From Neisseria mucosa (GTDB lineage: Bacteria; Pseudomonadota; Gammaproteobacteria; Burkholderiales; Neisseriaceae), in the NCBI GenBank assembly GCA_003028315.1, contig CP028150.1, positions 682,001 through 746,000 on the forward strand: 64,000 nt of DNA, given 5' to 3'. Each line of letters opens with the position of its first letter. Positions within the stretch are counted from its first letter, which is position 1. Below the pieces are notes generated by a model. It did not search any database. It worked only from the letters and a program-made list of their open reading frames with translations, and was not told the DNA's origin. Positions 30,421 to 39,808 of this stretch are shown here, in pieces. The translations under genes were made by a program, and so were the position numbers.

Positions 30421-31329
30421 TTATAAATTTTGCAAACGCTCGACCGAAGGGGCGTAGTAATATGCGCCGGAAATAGCAGTCGAGAGATGCTTGAGCAGCA
30501 GGTCGGTTTTGCCGTCGGCATCGCCGAACATGTGCAAAAGCTGTACTTCGATGTTGTGCAGGGTGTGGCAGTAGGCAGTGAACATCAAGCCGTGTTCGCC
30601 GCTGAGTTTGCCGAAGGGCAGACTGCGGCGGACGATTTTCAGACCCACGCCGTTTTCTTTCAGGTTGACGCGGCCCAAATGCGAATCAGGTAGGCGCACG
30701 TCTTTGCTGAATTCTTCGTTGGTTTCTTTGCTGCGGCCGACGCTGGCTTCTTGTTCGGCAATGGGGACGGCATCCCATTTTTTCAGGTCGTGCAGGTATT
30801 TTTGCAGCAGGACGTAGCTGCCGCCGGCATCGGGTCGGCCTTCGGGAATAATGGCGACTTCGCGGACTTCATCATCGCCTTGCGGGTTTTCAGTGCCATC
30901 GACAAAGCCGTCCAGTCCGCGGTCTTCATACAGGCGCAGGCCGTGTTCCTCGGTGGCGATGCTGATGCTGTTGCCGAATGCGGCAAAGACGGATTGGGCG
31001 AGCGCGAAGGCGGCTTTTTGGCGGTAGGCTTGGATGTGGATATAAATATCGTGTTGGGTTGAGGGGGCAAGACCGTTGCCCATGACGGGGAAGGGCTTGA
31101 TTTCACTGCCTTCTTCTGCGTGTCCGAACGCTTTCCATGCGTCGCTGCCGAAGGCGATGGTCATGCCTAAAATGTCTTCCGGAAAGCGGGTTTTGATTTT
31201 TTCCAAAGCTTCAAGCGAGCTTCGGCAGGCGGTTTTGATGTCGTCGTAGCGACCGTCGCGGATTTCGGCTTCGATGAATATGCCGGCTTGGGCGTGATCG
31301 GGGATGATGGCGGTTTGCGGGCGGTTCAT
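30421..31329 (-). CDS. DyP-type heme peroxidase
   Basis: This 302-residue protein belongs to the dye-decolorizing peroxidases, ferredoxin-like heme enzymes that use hydrogen peroxide. The GxxDG motif is present as GFVDGTENPQGDD with the distal catalytic Asp, and the proximal-His region GLMFTAYCHTLHNIEVQLLHMF lies near the C-terminus. No signal peptide is seen, so it is probably cytoplasmic, like YfeX-type members. Start ATG 31329 has GGAAAGACA upstream. A role in peroxide defence or heme handling is likely; the natural substrate is unknown. Confidence 0.9.
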   Translation of the reverse strand: MNRPQTAIIPDHAQAGIFIEAEIRDGRYDDIKTACRSSLEALEKIKTRFPEDILGMTIAFGSDAWKAFGHAEEGSEIKPFPVMGNGLAPSTQHDIYIHIQAYRQKAAFALAQSVFAAFGNSISIATEEHGLRLYEDRGLDGFVDGTENPQGDDEVREVAIIPEGRPDAGGSYVLLQKYLHDLKKWDAVPIAEQEASVGRSKETNEEFSKDVRLPDSHLGRVNLKENGVGLKIVRRSLPFGKLSGEHGLMFTAYCHTLHNIEVQLLHMFGDADGKTDLLLKHLSTAISGAYYYAPSVERLQNL

Positions 31330-31461
31330 TGTCTTTCCTTTTCGGTTTATTGGATTTTTCAGGCGGTATTATAGCACTTAAGGTTTTCAGACGACCTCGT
31401 CTGAAAGGGCGGATATGATAGAATCCGCCGTTTGTTTTTTGATTTTCAACAGGTTCGCTTT

Positions 31462-32547
31462 ATGTTCGGTACGATGTTTTTGATTATGATTGTATTGCTC
31501 CAGCTTTTCACGTTCGGACTGGGGCGTTCGTTGCAATGGCTGTTCGCGCCGGTGGTCGGCAAGGCGGGCAGGCGTTGGCTGATGGGGGTGTCGTATTTCG
31601 TGACTAACGGCCTGTTGGCGGGGCTTTTGTTGGAATTGGGACATTTTATGTTCCGCATCATGGCGTTTTGGATGGTGTTGCTGCTGTTTGTGATGTATGC
31701 GGCATTGGCGACGTTTATCCTGTTTCTGCTGCTGCGCAAATTCGTGGCCATCCGGTCGCTGTCGCGCAGCCTGCGCTTGTTTGCGCCGCTGTTTGTGTTC
31801 GGCTTGGTCGGCTTGGGGATGTACAACGCCTATACGCCCGTTGTCCGTCATCAGACTATCGTGATCGATAAGAAAATGGACAAACCGCTGCGTATCGGCA
31901 TGGCAAGCGACCTGCACTTGGGGATTTTGTTTGGCGCGCGGCAACTGGATAAGCTGGTGGACATTATGAACCGTGAAAAAGTCGATTTAATCCTGTTGCC
32001 GGGCGATTTGATGGACGACAACGTCGATGCCTACCGCAAAGAGAATATGCAGCCGCATCTGGGTCGTCTGAAAGCACCGCTGGGCGTTTACGCGACTTTG
32101 GGCAATCACGATATGTTCGGCGACAGCGCGCGCATCCGCCATGACCTTGAGGCGGCGGGCATTACCGTACTCGGCAACCAAGTGTTGCAACACGATGCTT
32201 TCCTGCTCGTCGGCCGCAACGACGATGTGGACCACGACCGTCCGTCTGTTTCTCAGTTGCTGGAAAACCACAATACCGACCAGCCCGTTTTGCTGATGGA
32301 TCACCGCCCGACCGAAGTCGAGGCGCACGCCAAGCTGCCTATTGACGTTCAAGTTTCCGGTCATGTCCACAACGGTCAAATCGCGCCGGCAAACCTGATT
32401 GTGCGCACACTCTACCGCCTTGCCTACGGCTACGAGGAAATCGGCGGAAGACATTTTTTTGTTACGTCCGGCTACGGTTTCTGGGGGATTCCGCTGCGCT
32501 TGGGTTCGCAGTCGGAAGTGTGGGTGATTGATGTGAAGGGGAGGTAA
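31462..32547 (+). CDS. Membrane-anchored calcineurin-like metallophosphoesterase
   Basis: The 361-residue product has four N-terminal hydrophobic segments (residues about 1-130) followed by a metallophosphoesterase domain with ASDLHLG, LLPGDLMDD, LGNHDMFGD, LMDHRPTE and SGHVHNGQ, the complete metal-ligand set. It resembles the YkuE/YaeI-type membrane phosphoesterases linked to lipid head-group cleavage, but the substrate is uncertain. ATG 31462 (MFGTMFLIMIVLLQLF) is chosen over an upstream TTG at 31432. It ends in an imperfect uptake-sequence hairpin at 32577-32616. Confidence 0.85.
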   Translation: MFGTMFLIMIVLLQLFTFGLGRSLQWLFAPVVGKAGRRWLMGVSYFVTNGLLAGLLLELGHFMFRIMAFWMVLLLFVMYAALATFILFLLLRKFVAIRSLSRSLRLFAPLFVFGLVGLGMYNAYTPVVRHQTIVIDKKMDKPLRIGMASDLHLGILFGARQLDKLVDIMNREKVDLILLPGDLMDDNVDAYRKENMQPHLGRLKAPLGVYATLGNHDMFGDSARIRHDLEAAGITVLGNQVLQHDAFLLVGRNDDVDHDRPSVSQLLENHNTDQPVLLMDHRPTEVEAHAKLPIDVQVSGHVHNGQIAPANLIVRTLYRLAYGYEEIGGRHFFVTSGYGFWGIPLRLGSQSEVWVIDVKGR

Positions 32548-32576
32548 TTTATTGAAATTAAAATATAAGGTGTATG

Positions 32577-32616
32577 AAAAAGGTCGTCTGAAACAAAATT
32601 CGGACGGCCTTTTTTA
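32577..32616 (+). terminator. Hairpin terminator after the metallophosphoesterase gene
   Basis: AAAAAGGTCGTCTGAAA pairs imperfectly with CGGACGGCCTTTTTT and ends in a T run. Confidence 0.6.
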
Positions 32617-32752
32617 TGACTTATGGGCAAAAAAATCTATTTGGGTTATAATGCCATCAAACTAAATCAAATTTGCAAATTGACTATTGTTTTTTTAAAA
32701 ATCTGCAAAATACTCAACACATTACTTCAATAAATAATCAAGGATGAGCATT

Positions 32753-33349
32753 ATGGGAATCATTAGTCTTATTTTCATCGCCGTGATATTGGGCTTTCTG
32801 TTGATTAATTTCAAGCAAAAACTCAGCCGTTGTAAAAAAGATTACCAAGAATCTTTCGTTGCATTGCGTATCGCTTTGGCGTGTAGGCATCAGGCAGTCA
32901 GGCATGTTTTAGATGCGTCAAAAATCTACCTGGGGCGCGAAGGTGACGATATGGATAAAGGTTTGTTGTCCGCTTGTAGCGATGCAGAAGCGGTATTGAG
33001 CCAGGCATCCAAATCTTTTTCCCCGGAATCGCTTTCCCGCCTGTGCAATGCGGAAGCAGAATTAAACAAATTGCTCCGAAGCTTGCAGGAAGCTTTGGAA
33101 AAAAACTTAAAACAACGACCCGACGAAGGGTTGAAAAGCCAGCTTGAAATGCTGGATGCAGCTGAAAACGACGTTGTTTCCGCGCGCCGTGCTTACAACC
33201 GCTCCGCAGAACGCTACAACCGCATACTGAGAAAGTCCACGAGCGGAATTATTGCGAAGGTATTGGGCTATCATGTCAAAGCAAGCCTGATTAAATTTGA
33301 AGACAACAATGGCCCTCAAATGAGCAAACATTTACTGGCTCGTTCGTAA
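32753..33349 (+). CDS. LemA-family membrane protein
   Basis: The 198-residue protein begins with one hydrophobic helix (GIISLIFIAVILGFLLINF) and continues as long helices, ending with VSARRAYNRSAERYNRIL, which matches the ARRxYNxxVxxYN core of LemA proteins. LemA proteins are helical membrane-anchored proteins of unknown biochemical role. ATG 32753 is preferred because AAGGA lies at the right distance; ATG 32744 overlaps that ribosome site. It stands alone between two hairpins. The family call is moderate because the protein is divergent before the C-terminal motif. Confidence 0.7.
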   Translation: MGIISLIFIAVILGFLLINFKQKLSRCKKDYQESFVALRIALACRHQAVRHVLDASKIYLGREGDDMDKGLLSACSDAEAVLSQASKSFSPESLSRLCNAEAELNKLLRSLQEALEKNLKQRPDEGLKSQLEMLDAAENDVVSARRAYNRSAERYNRILRKSTSGIIAKVLGYHVKASLIKFEDNNGPQMSKHLLARS

Positions 33350-33415
33350 TCCTTATTTGAAAGTATGACGGGTTTGGATGGGACTCCCTTATCGTCATCA
33401 TCCCTTGTCCGATAA

Positions 33416-33459
33416 AAAGGTCGTCTGAAAACCATGTTTCAGGTTTTCAGACGACCTTT
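33416..33459. terminator. Uptake-sequence terminator between convergent genes
   Basis: AAAGGTCGTCTGAAAACC and GGTTTTCAGACGACCTTT form an 18-bp perfect stem between the LemA-like gene and the small Cys-rich gene. Confidence 0.8.
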
Positions 33460-33475
33460 GTTTTTCAAAACGGAA

Positions 33476-33622
33476 TCAACCGCCGCATGCGCCGCAGCAA
33501 CCGCCTTCGCTGTGTCCGCCGCGTTTTTCTTCGTTGTTGACTACGGGCAACTCGACTTCTTCAGACTGTTCTTTTTTGTCTTCGGGCAGGTCGTTGACTT
33601 TGATTTTGTTTTCTTCTGACAT
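33476..33622 (-). CDS. 48-residue acidic protein with Cys-rich C-terminus
   Basis: This small gene reads MSEENKIKVNDLPEDKKEQS and ends GGHSEGGCCGACGG, with three cysteines in a Gly-rich tail and a charged, probably disordered, front. AAAGAGAG lies before ATG 33622. The tail could bind a metal or be an attachment point. No family is recognised beyond its general resemblance to short CC-rich proteins of Neisseria. It ends just before an 18-bp hairpin, which supports a real transcription unit. Confidence 0.6.
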   Translation of the reverse strand: MSEENKIKVNDLPEDKKEQSEEVELPVVNNEEKRGGHSEGGCCGACGG

Positions 33623-33813
33623 TTTGGGCTCTCTTTAAAAAAGATGGAAAGGTGTACCACGATACCATCGGGCGGCGGATAAACCAAGTCGGATTTAAGA
33701 TTTTTTGCGATTCGGTTTGATGAATCGCAAATCGTGCCGGTTTGGAATAGCTGACGTGATAACGGAACGCTGGTTATCGCGTCCCGTTTGGGTTTTCAGA
33801 CGACCTTTGGGCA

Positions 33814-34668
33814 TCAGTTCAGGCGATTTTTCTTACCGAACCAAACAAAACCGATGGCACCCAAAACAATCATCGGAACGCTTAACCATTGTCCCATCGA
33901 CAAGCCCAAGGTGAGCAGGCCGAGATAGTCGTCGGGCTGGCGGGCATATTCGGCGATGAAGCGGAAGAAGCCGTAGCCGCCGAGGAAGAGGGAGGCGACT
34001 TGTCCGGTCGGACGCGGTTTTTTGGAGAAAATCCATACGACGATGAAGAGGCAGATGCCTTCAAGGGCGAATTGGTAGAGTTGCGAAGGGTGGCGCGGCA
34101 GGACGTGGTATTGCTGCATCCATTCCGCCCAAAGCGGGTTACGCACGGCGGCGTTGAGGTCTTCTGCGTGCGCTTGCGGGAAGCCCATTGCCCAAAAGGC
34201 GTTGATGTCGGTAATGCGGCCCCAGAGTTCGCCGTTGATGAAGTTGCCGATACGGCCGGAAGCCAAACCCAGCGGAACGAGCGGTGCGACGAAATCCATG
34301 GTTTTCAAGGTACTGATTTTGTGTTTGCGGCTGAACAGCCACATGGCAATGACGACGCCCAAGAAGCCGCCGTGGAACGACATGCCGCCTTCCCAAACTT
34401 TGAGCATTTCAAGCGGATGGTCGAGGTAGTATGAGAATTTGTAAAACAGGATATAGCCGAGCCGTCCGCCGAGGATGACGCCCAACACGCCCCAAGTCAG
34501 GAAGTCGTCGAGCATTTCTTGGGTAAAGGCGGTGTTGCCTTGTTTGATGCGGCGGCGGCCCAGCCATAGGAAGAGCATAAAGCCGACGATATAGCTGAGG
34601 GCATACCAGCGGATGGCGACTGGTCCGATACTGATTGCAATGGGGTCAAACTGCGGATGTATCATCAT
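33814..34668 (-). CDS. lgt: Prolipoprotein diacylglyceryl transferase
   Basis: Lgt moves a diacylglyceryl group from phosphatidylglycerol to the lipobox cysteine of prolipoproteins in the inner membrane, the first step of lipoprotein maturation. The 284-residue, seven-helix protein carries [19 protein letters not shown] and the Lgt signature [15 protein letters not shown]. Two start ATGs are adjacent (34668 and 34665). It is needed for the several lipoproteins in this window. An uptake-sequence terminator pair upstream separates it from the next gene. Confidence 0.97.
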   Translation of the reverse strand: MMIHPQFDPIAISIGPVAIRWYALSYIVGFMLFLWLGRRRIKQGNTAFTQEMLDDFLTWGVLGVILGGRLGYILFYKFSYYLDHPLEMLKVWEGGMSFHGGFLGVVIAMWLFSRKHKISTLKTMDFVAPLVPLGLASGRIGNFINGELWGRITDINAFWAMGFPQAHAEDLNAAVRNPLWAEWMQQYHVLPRHPSQLYQFALEGICLFIVVWIFSKKPRPTGQVASLFLGGYGFFRFIAEYARQPDDYLGLLTLGLSMGQWLSVPMIVLGAIGFVWFGKKNRLN

Positions 34669-34715
34669 GATGTGTGTTCCTTATGGGAAGGGCGGTTTAT
34701 GTGTTTTAGCCCGAC

Positions 34716-34759
34716 AAAGGTCGTCTAAAAATGCCGATTGGGATTTTCAGACGACCTTT
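34716..34759 (-). terminator. Uptake-sequence terminator after the M14 peptidase gene
   Basis: AAAGGTCGTCTAAAA and TTTTCAGACGACCTTT form a stem with one mismatch, downstream of the carboxypeptidase gene. Confidence 0.7.
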
Positions 34760-34779
34760 TGTGTGATAGGGAAAAATAA

Positions 34780-35910
34780 TTATCGTAAATCATCGACAAC
34801 GTTCAAAACAGCCGACAACATGGCTTCGCCCAAACGCAGGGAGCGTTGGCCGTTCCAGCCGAAGTCATCGTCGGGCAGGTTGGCGTTGTCTTTAAACGGC
34901 ATTTCGAGCGTATAGGCGAGGCAGTCGAAATGATTGCCCACCCAGTTGGTCGCGAGCGTCATGTTTGCCTGACCGGGCGCATCTTTTTCATAGCCGTATT
35001 CGTCTTGGAAGTCGGGGCTGGCGGAGAGCAGGGCGGTTTTGAACTGAGTTTCCAACGCGGCAATGCGCGGATTGTAGTTCGGCACGCCTTCCGTACCGGC
35101 GACAAAGACAAACGGCAGCCCTTCGTCGCCGTGAATGTCTAGGAACAAATCCACGCCGGTTTCCAGCATTTTTTCGCGCACGAGGAAGACTTCCGGGCTT
35201 TTTTCCAAAGTCGGGTTTTCCCATTCGCGGTTGAGGTTTGCGCCGGCAGCATTGGTGCGCAGGTTGCCCAATACCGAGCCGTCGGGGTTCATGTTCGGCA
35301 CGATGTAGAAAGTGGCGCGGTCGAGCAGGGTGCGCGCGGTCGGGTCTTGCGGATCGAGCAGGCGGCCGAGCAGCCCTTCGATAAACCATTCCGCCATCGT
35401 TTCGCCCGGGTGTTGGCGGGCGATAATCCAGATTTTCATGTCGCTTTCGACTTGGTTGCCGATGGTCAGCAGATTGATGTCGCGGCCTTGCACCGTGCTG
35501 CCCAAGTCGTCGATGCGGCAAAGCCCGCTGCCTTGCGCGTCGCCCAAGAGGTTTAAATGCTGCTCGTGGGAGTAAGGCTCGAAATAGGCGTAGTAAACGC
35601 TGTTGGAGAGCGGCGTATGGTTGATGGTCAGCACGCCGTTTTCGTATTCGGTCGGGACGCGGAACCAATTTTGACGGTCGTAAGAGGCGCACGCCTGATA
35701 ATCTTCCCAGCCTTGCGGATAAGCCGAATCCGCCGCGTTTTCAAAGTGCATCACGCAATTCTGGTAGGCCGCACCTTGCAGGCGGAAGTAAAACCATTGG
35801 GCGAAATCGGAAGCGTTGTCCGGACGCAGGGCGAGGCGGATATTGGCAGGGTCGGTCAGGTCTTTGACGACGACGGAGCCGGCATCAAATTGAGTGCTGA
35901 TTTTAATCAT
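34780..35910 (-). CDS. M14-family zinc carboxypeptidase
   Basis: The preferred start is ATG 35910 (MIKISTQFDAGSVVV, 376 residues), which has GAGGA upstream. The N-terminal beta domain with FAQWFYFRLQGA and the following peptidase domain resemble bacterial homologues of cytosolic carboxypeptidases. Zinc ligands are seen in ARQHPGETMAEWF (HxxE) and FLDIHGDEGLPF (the third His). No signal peptide is present, so the protein is cytoplasmic. Such enzymes remove C-terminal residues or Glu side chains; the substrate is unknown. Confidence 0.85.
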   Translation of the reverse strand: MIKISTQFDAGSVVVKDLTDPANIRLALRPDNASDFAQWFYFRLQGAAYQNCVMHFENAADSAYPQGWEDYQACASYDRQNWFRVPTEYENGVLTINHTPLSNSVYYAYFEPYSHEQHLNLLGDAQGSGLCRIDDLGSTVQGRDINLLTIGNQVESDMKIWIIARQHPGETMAEWFIEGLLGRLLDPQDPTARTLLDRATFYIVPNMNPDGSVLGNLRTNAAGANLNREWENPTLEKSPEVFLVREKMLETGVDLFLDIHGDEGLPFVFVAGTEGVPNYNPRIAALETQFKTALLSASPDFQDEYGYEKDAPGQANMTLATNWVGNHFDCLAYTLEMPFKDNANLPDDDFGWNGQRSLRLGEAMLSAVLNVVDDLR

Positions 35911-36210
35911 GGGAAAGTCCTCGGTATATCGGGCGAACCGGATAACCGTTGTTTGAAAAAATGTGTGGGCGATAACCGTATCCGTCGGCGACGTCAAACC
36001 GATATGCCCGAATCCGTTGATTCTACCATTCCGACGGGCGCGTTCTCAACCGATAAGGGGCGGGGAATGTTGTTTCAGACGACCTTTGACGTTAAGATAG
36101 GGCAGATTCACTTTAAATCAGGACAAGACGGCGAGGCAGCAAACAGTTGCGAAGCTGATTTTTACTGATTCAAAGGTAATCCGCTATAATGATTAAATTG
36201 TTAATAATGA

Positions 36211-37110
<900 letters not shown>

Positions 37111-37176
37111 CGGCCCGCAGATGAGTCAAGGCTTGCCGAACAGCAGGCCTTGTAAATGCCCGAATACTAAATACAC

Positions 37177-37246
37177 AAAAGGTCGTCTGAAAACCTGTTT
37201 CAACGTTCATAGAGAATGCTGAAACGGATTTTCAGACGACCTTTTT
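37177..37246. terminator. Wide uptake-sequence hairpin between argB and ppx
   Basis: AAAAGGTCGTCTGAAAA and TTTTCAGACGACCTTTTT are separated by about 34 bases that hold a second small inverted repeat (GTTTCAAC...GCTGAAAC). The hairpin lies between convergent genes. Confidence 0.65.
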
Positions 37247-37258
37247 GCCATTTTAACC

Positions 37259-38767
37259 CTATTGGGGCTGCACATTGAAAGGCATATCGATCTTTTGCCA
37301 TTGCGCGCTTTCGTAGTCGAGCGCGGCGGCGATTAGGGGGTGTTGTTCGAGCCAGTTTTGGCTGATGCGCAGAATGAAGCCCTTGCCGGTTTCGTCGGCG
37401 CGCAGTTGGGTTTGCGGTGGCAGATCCAAAGGCAGGCGGGCGCGGCAGAAAAGTGCAGCAAGGCGCAGGGAAAGGACGGCGTACCAAAGCATTTCGCTGC
37501 TGCCGACGATGTCTGCCATTTTTTTCATGTCGCCGCGGTGTCCGATGACCAGTTGCGCGAGTATGGTTTGCTCTTTGCGGGAGAAACCGGGCATATCGGC
37601 GTTTTCGAGGATGTAGGCGGAGTGTTTGTGGTAGCCGGTGTGGGCGATGTCAAGTCCGATTTCGTGCAGTCTGCCTGCCCAGCCGAGGTATTGTTGCCAT
37701 TGGGCAAGGTCTTGGACGGTTACGTTTTTTGCGTGGCACAGGCTGTCCATAAAGGCTTGCGCGGTTTCGGCGACGCGTTTGGCTTGGTTGAGGCTGACGT
37801 GGTAGCGGTTTTGGAACTCGGCGGTCGTCTGATCGCGCATATCTTCGTTCAAACCGCGTCCAATCAGATCGTAGAACACGCCGTCGCGCAAGGCGGCTTC
37901 GGTAACGGTCATTTTGGTGAGTTCGAGTTCTTCAAACGCGGCCATCATGACGGCCAATCCGCCGGCAAACACTTCCACACGTTCGGGCTTGAGGCTTTCA
38001 AATTTGGCTTTTTTGACGGAACCGGCTTCAATAATACGGTCGGCGAGGTAGCGCATGCCTTTGTAGGTAATGTCGGCTTCTTGGGGCAGCTCGGCGGCGA
38101 TGAGGTCGCGGATGGATTTGGCGGAGCCGGAGGTGCCGATGGCGAAATCCCAACCTGTACGCTTCATGAGTTTGCTGATGCGCTGGATTTCGTTGCGTGC
38201 GGCGGAGATAGCGGCTTGGAAGTCTTTGGCGGTGATTTTGTTTTGGAAAAAACGCAGGCTGTAAGTGACGCAGCCTAAGGGCAGACTTTCGGTAGCGAGC
38301 GGCTGGAGGTCGGAGCCGATGACGAATTCGGTCGAGCCGCCACCGATGTCGATGACGAGCATTTTGTCGCCGTTGGGCGGCAGGGTGTGGACGACGCCGG
38401 TGTAAATGAGGCGGGCTTCTTCACGGCCTGCGATGATTTCGATGGGGAAGCCCAGTGCGGCTTCGGCTTTCGGTAGGAATTGGGCGATATTTTTTGCTAC
38501 GCGGAAGGTGTTGGTTGCCACGACGCGCACTTGTTCGGGCTTGAATCCGCGCAGCCGTTCGCCGAATTTTGCCAAACAGTCCAAGGCGCGCTCTTGGGAT
38601 GCTTCGTCGAGGTTTTTATGTTCGTCCAAACCGGCGGCAAAACGCACCATTTGTTTGAAGGAATCGATGACTTTCAGTTGTCCGTTGTTGTTTTCGCAAA
38701 CTTGGAGGCGGAAGCTGTTGGAACCTAAATCGACTGATGCCAGGACGTTGGTGGGCGTAGTGGTCAT
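37259..38767 (-). CDS. ppx: Exopolyphosphatase (Ppx/GppA family)
   Basis: The enzyme removes terminal phosphates from polyphosphate and may also act on pppGpp. The chosen start ATG 38767 (MTTTPTNVLASVDLGSNSFR) gives 502 residues, normal for the long form. The actin-like ATPase fold shows SVDLGSNSF, VVATNTFRVAKN and DIGGGSTEFVIG; the C-terminal HD-like domain follows around residue 320 onward. No defect is seen. It is convergent with argB. Confidence 0.93.
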   Translation of the reverse strand: MTTTPTNVLASVDLGSNSFRLQVCENNNGQLKVIDSFKQMVRFAAGLDEHKNLDEASQERALDCLAKFGERLRGFKPEQVRVVATNTFRVAKNIAQFLPKAEAALGFPIEIIAGREEARLIYTGVVHTLPPNGDKMLVIDIGGGSTEFVIGSDLQPLATESLPLGCVTYSLRFFQNKITAKDFQAAISAARNEIQRISKLMKRTGWDFAIGTSGSAKSIRDLIAAELPQEADITYKGMRYLADRIIEAGSVKKAKFESLKPERVEVFAGGLAVMMAAFEELELTKMTVTEAALRDGVFYDLIGRGLNEDMRDQTTAEFQNRYHVSLNQAKRVAETAQAFMDSLCHAKNVTVQDLAQWQQYLGWAGRLHEIGLDIAHTGYHKHSAYILENADMPGFSRKEQTILAQLVIGHRGDMKKMADIVGSSEMLWYAVLSLRLAALFCRARLPLDLPPQTQLRADETGKGFILRISQNWLEQHPLIAAALDYESAQWQKIDMPFNVQPQ

Positions 38768-38976
38768 GAAGAAATACCGGTGGATAAACGAAGCTCTAAT
38801 GTTACTCTGTCCCGCCGTTGATTGACAATATCGCAGATCAACTTTAAACCGCCGCAATATTGCACCGTATTGATGTATCACGCATTGTCTGTTTCAAGTC
38901 AATCTGCTCATCAATGATGTACGCCACCTTTGATTCCGCACGGAGATATTCTTATAATACCCGTTTTGCAAACGTC

Positions 38977-39021
38977 AAAAGGTCGTCTGAAAACAAAAAA
39001 TAGGGTTTTCAGACGACCTTT
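38977..39021. terminator. Uptake-sequence hairpin upstream of the lytic transglycosylase gene
   Basis: AAAAGGTCGTCTGAAAA and TTTTCAGACGACCTTT form a stem only 17 bases before the gene start, so it may lie in the 5' leader and affect expression rather than end an upstream transcript. Confidence 0.55.
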
Positions 39022-39037
39022 AAACCGACTAAAACGA

Positions 39038-39679
39038 ATGACAGTACACATGAAAACGGAAAACCTGATCCTCACGCCCGAATCCCCGTCCCGCCGCCGC
39101 TTTTTACTGGCTGGCGGCGCATTGCTGCTCAGCCCTGCCGCCGCACTCGCCGGCGCGCAACGCGAAGAAACGCTTGCCGACGATGTCGCTTCGGTTATGC
39201 GCAGCTCCATCAACAATGTCAACCCGCCGCGCCTCGTGTTCGCCGATCCAAGCGAAGGCGAACGCTGGCTGGCGGCGATGTCCTCCCGCCTTGCCCGCTA
39301 CGTTCCCGATGCTGCCGAACGCCGCCGCCTGCTGGTCAACATCCAATACGAAAGCAGCCGCGCGGGGCTGAATACCCAAGTGATTTTGGGTTTGATCGAA
39401 GTCGAAAGTGCGTTCCGCCAATACGCCATCAGCGGCGTGGGCGCGCGCGGGCTGATGCAGGTCATGCCGTTTTGGAAAAACTATATCGGCAAACCTTCGC
39501 ACAACCTGTTCGACATCCGCACCAACCTGCGCTACGGCTGCACCATCCTGCGCCACTACAACAATATCGAAAAAGGCAACATCGTCCGCGCTTTGGCGCG
39601 ATTCAACGGCAGCCTGGGCAGCAACAAATACCCCAACGCCGTCTTGGGCGCATGGCGCAACCGCTGGCAATGGGGCTGA
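39038..39679 (+). CDS. Lytic transglycosylase with Tat-like signal peptide
   Basis: The 213-residue protein (or 209 from ATG 39050) cleaves peptidoglycan glycan strands to 1,6-anhydro products. The C-terminal SLT domain shows GLIEVESAFRQYAISGVGARGLMQVM, with the catalytic Glu in IEVES, and then NLRYGCTILRHY. The signal sequence SRRRFLLAGGALLLSPAAALA has twin arginines followed by a hydrophobic stretch and an AxA site, so export through Tat is likely. That is unusual for this enzyme class, although related betaproteobacterial proteins can have it. It is followed by an uptake-sequence pair before the MFS gene. Confidence 0.85.
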   Translation: MTVHMKTENLILTPESPSRRRFLLAGGALLLSPAAALAGAQREETLADDVASVMRSSINNVNPPRLVFADPSEGERWLAAMSSRLARYVPDAAERRRLLVNIQYESSRAGLNTQVILGLIEVESAFRQYAISGVGARGLMQVMPFWKNYIGKPSHNLFDIRTNLRYGCTILRHYNNIEKGNIVRALARFNGSLGSNKYPNAVLGAWRNRWQWG

Positions 39680-39762
39680 CCGCGGGGTATAAACGGCTGC
39701 GGTCCGTGCAAATGCAAACCCTTTTGAATCCTGTATAATCCGCACATCTGATAATTTTAAAA

Positions 39763-39801
39763 TTTCAGACGACCTCAAAATTCTACCGGGTCGTCTGAAA
39801 A
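39763..39801 (+). terminator. Uptake-sequence pair between the transglycosylase and MFS genes
   Basis: TTTCAGACGACC and GGGTCGTCTGAAAA face each other with about 15 bases between them, a weak terminator just before the MFS start at 39809. Confidence 0.5.
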
Positions 39802-39808
39802 ACCGTTT

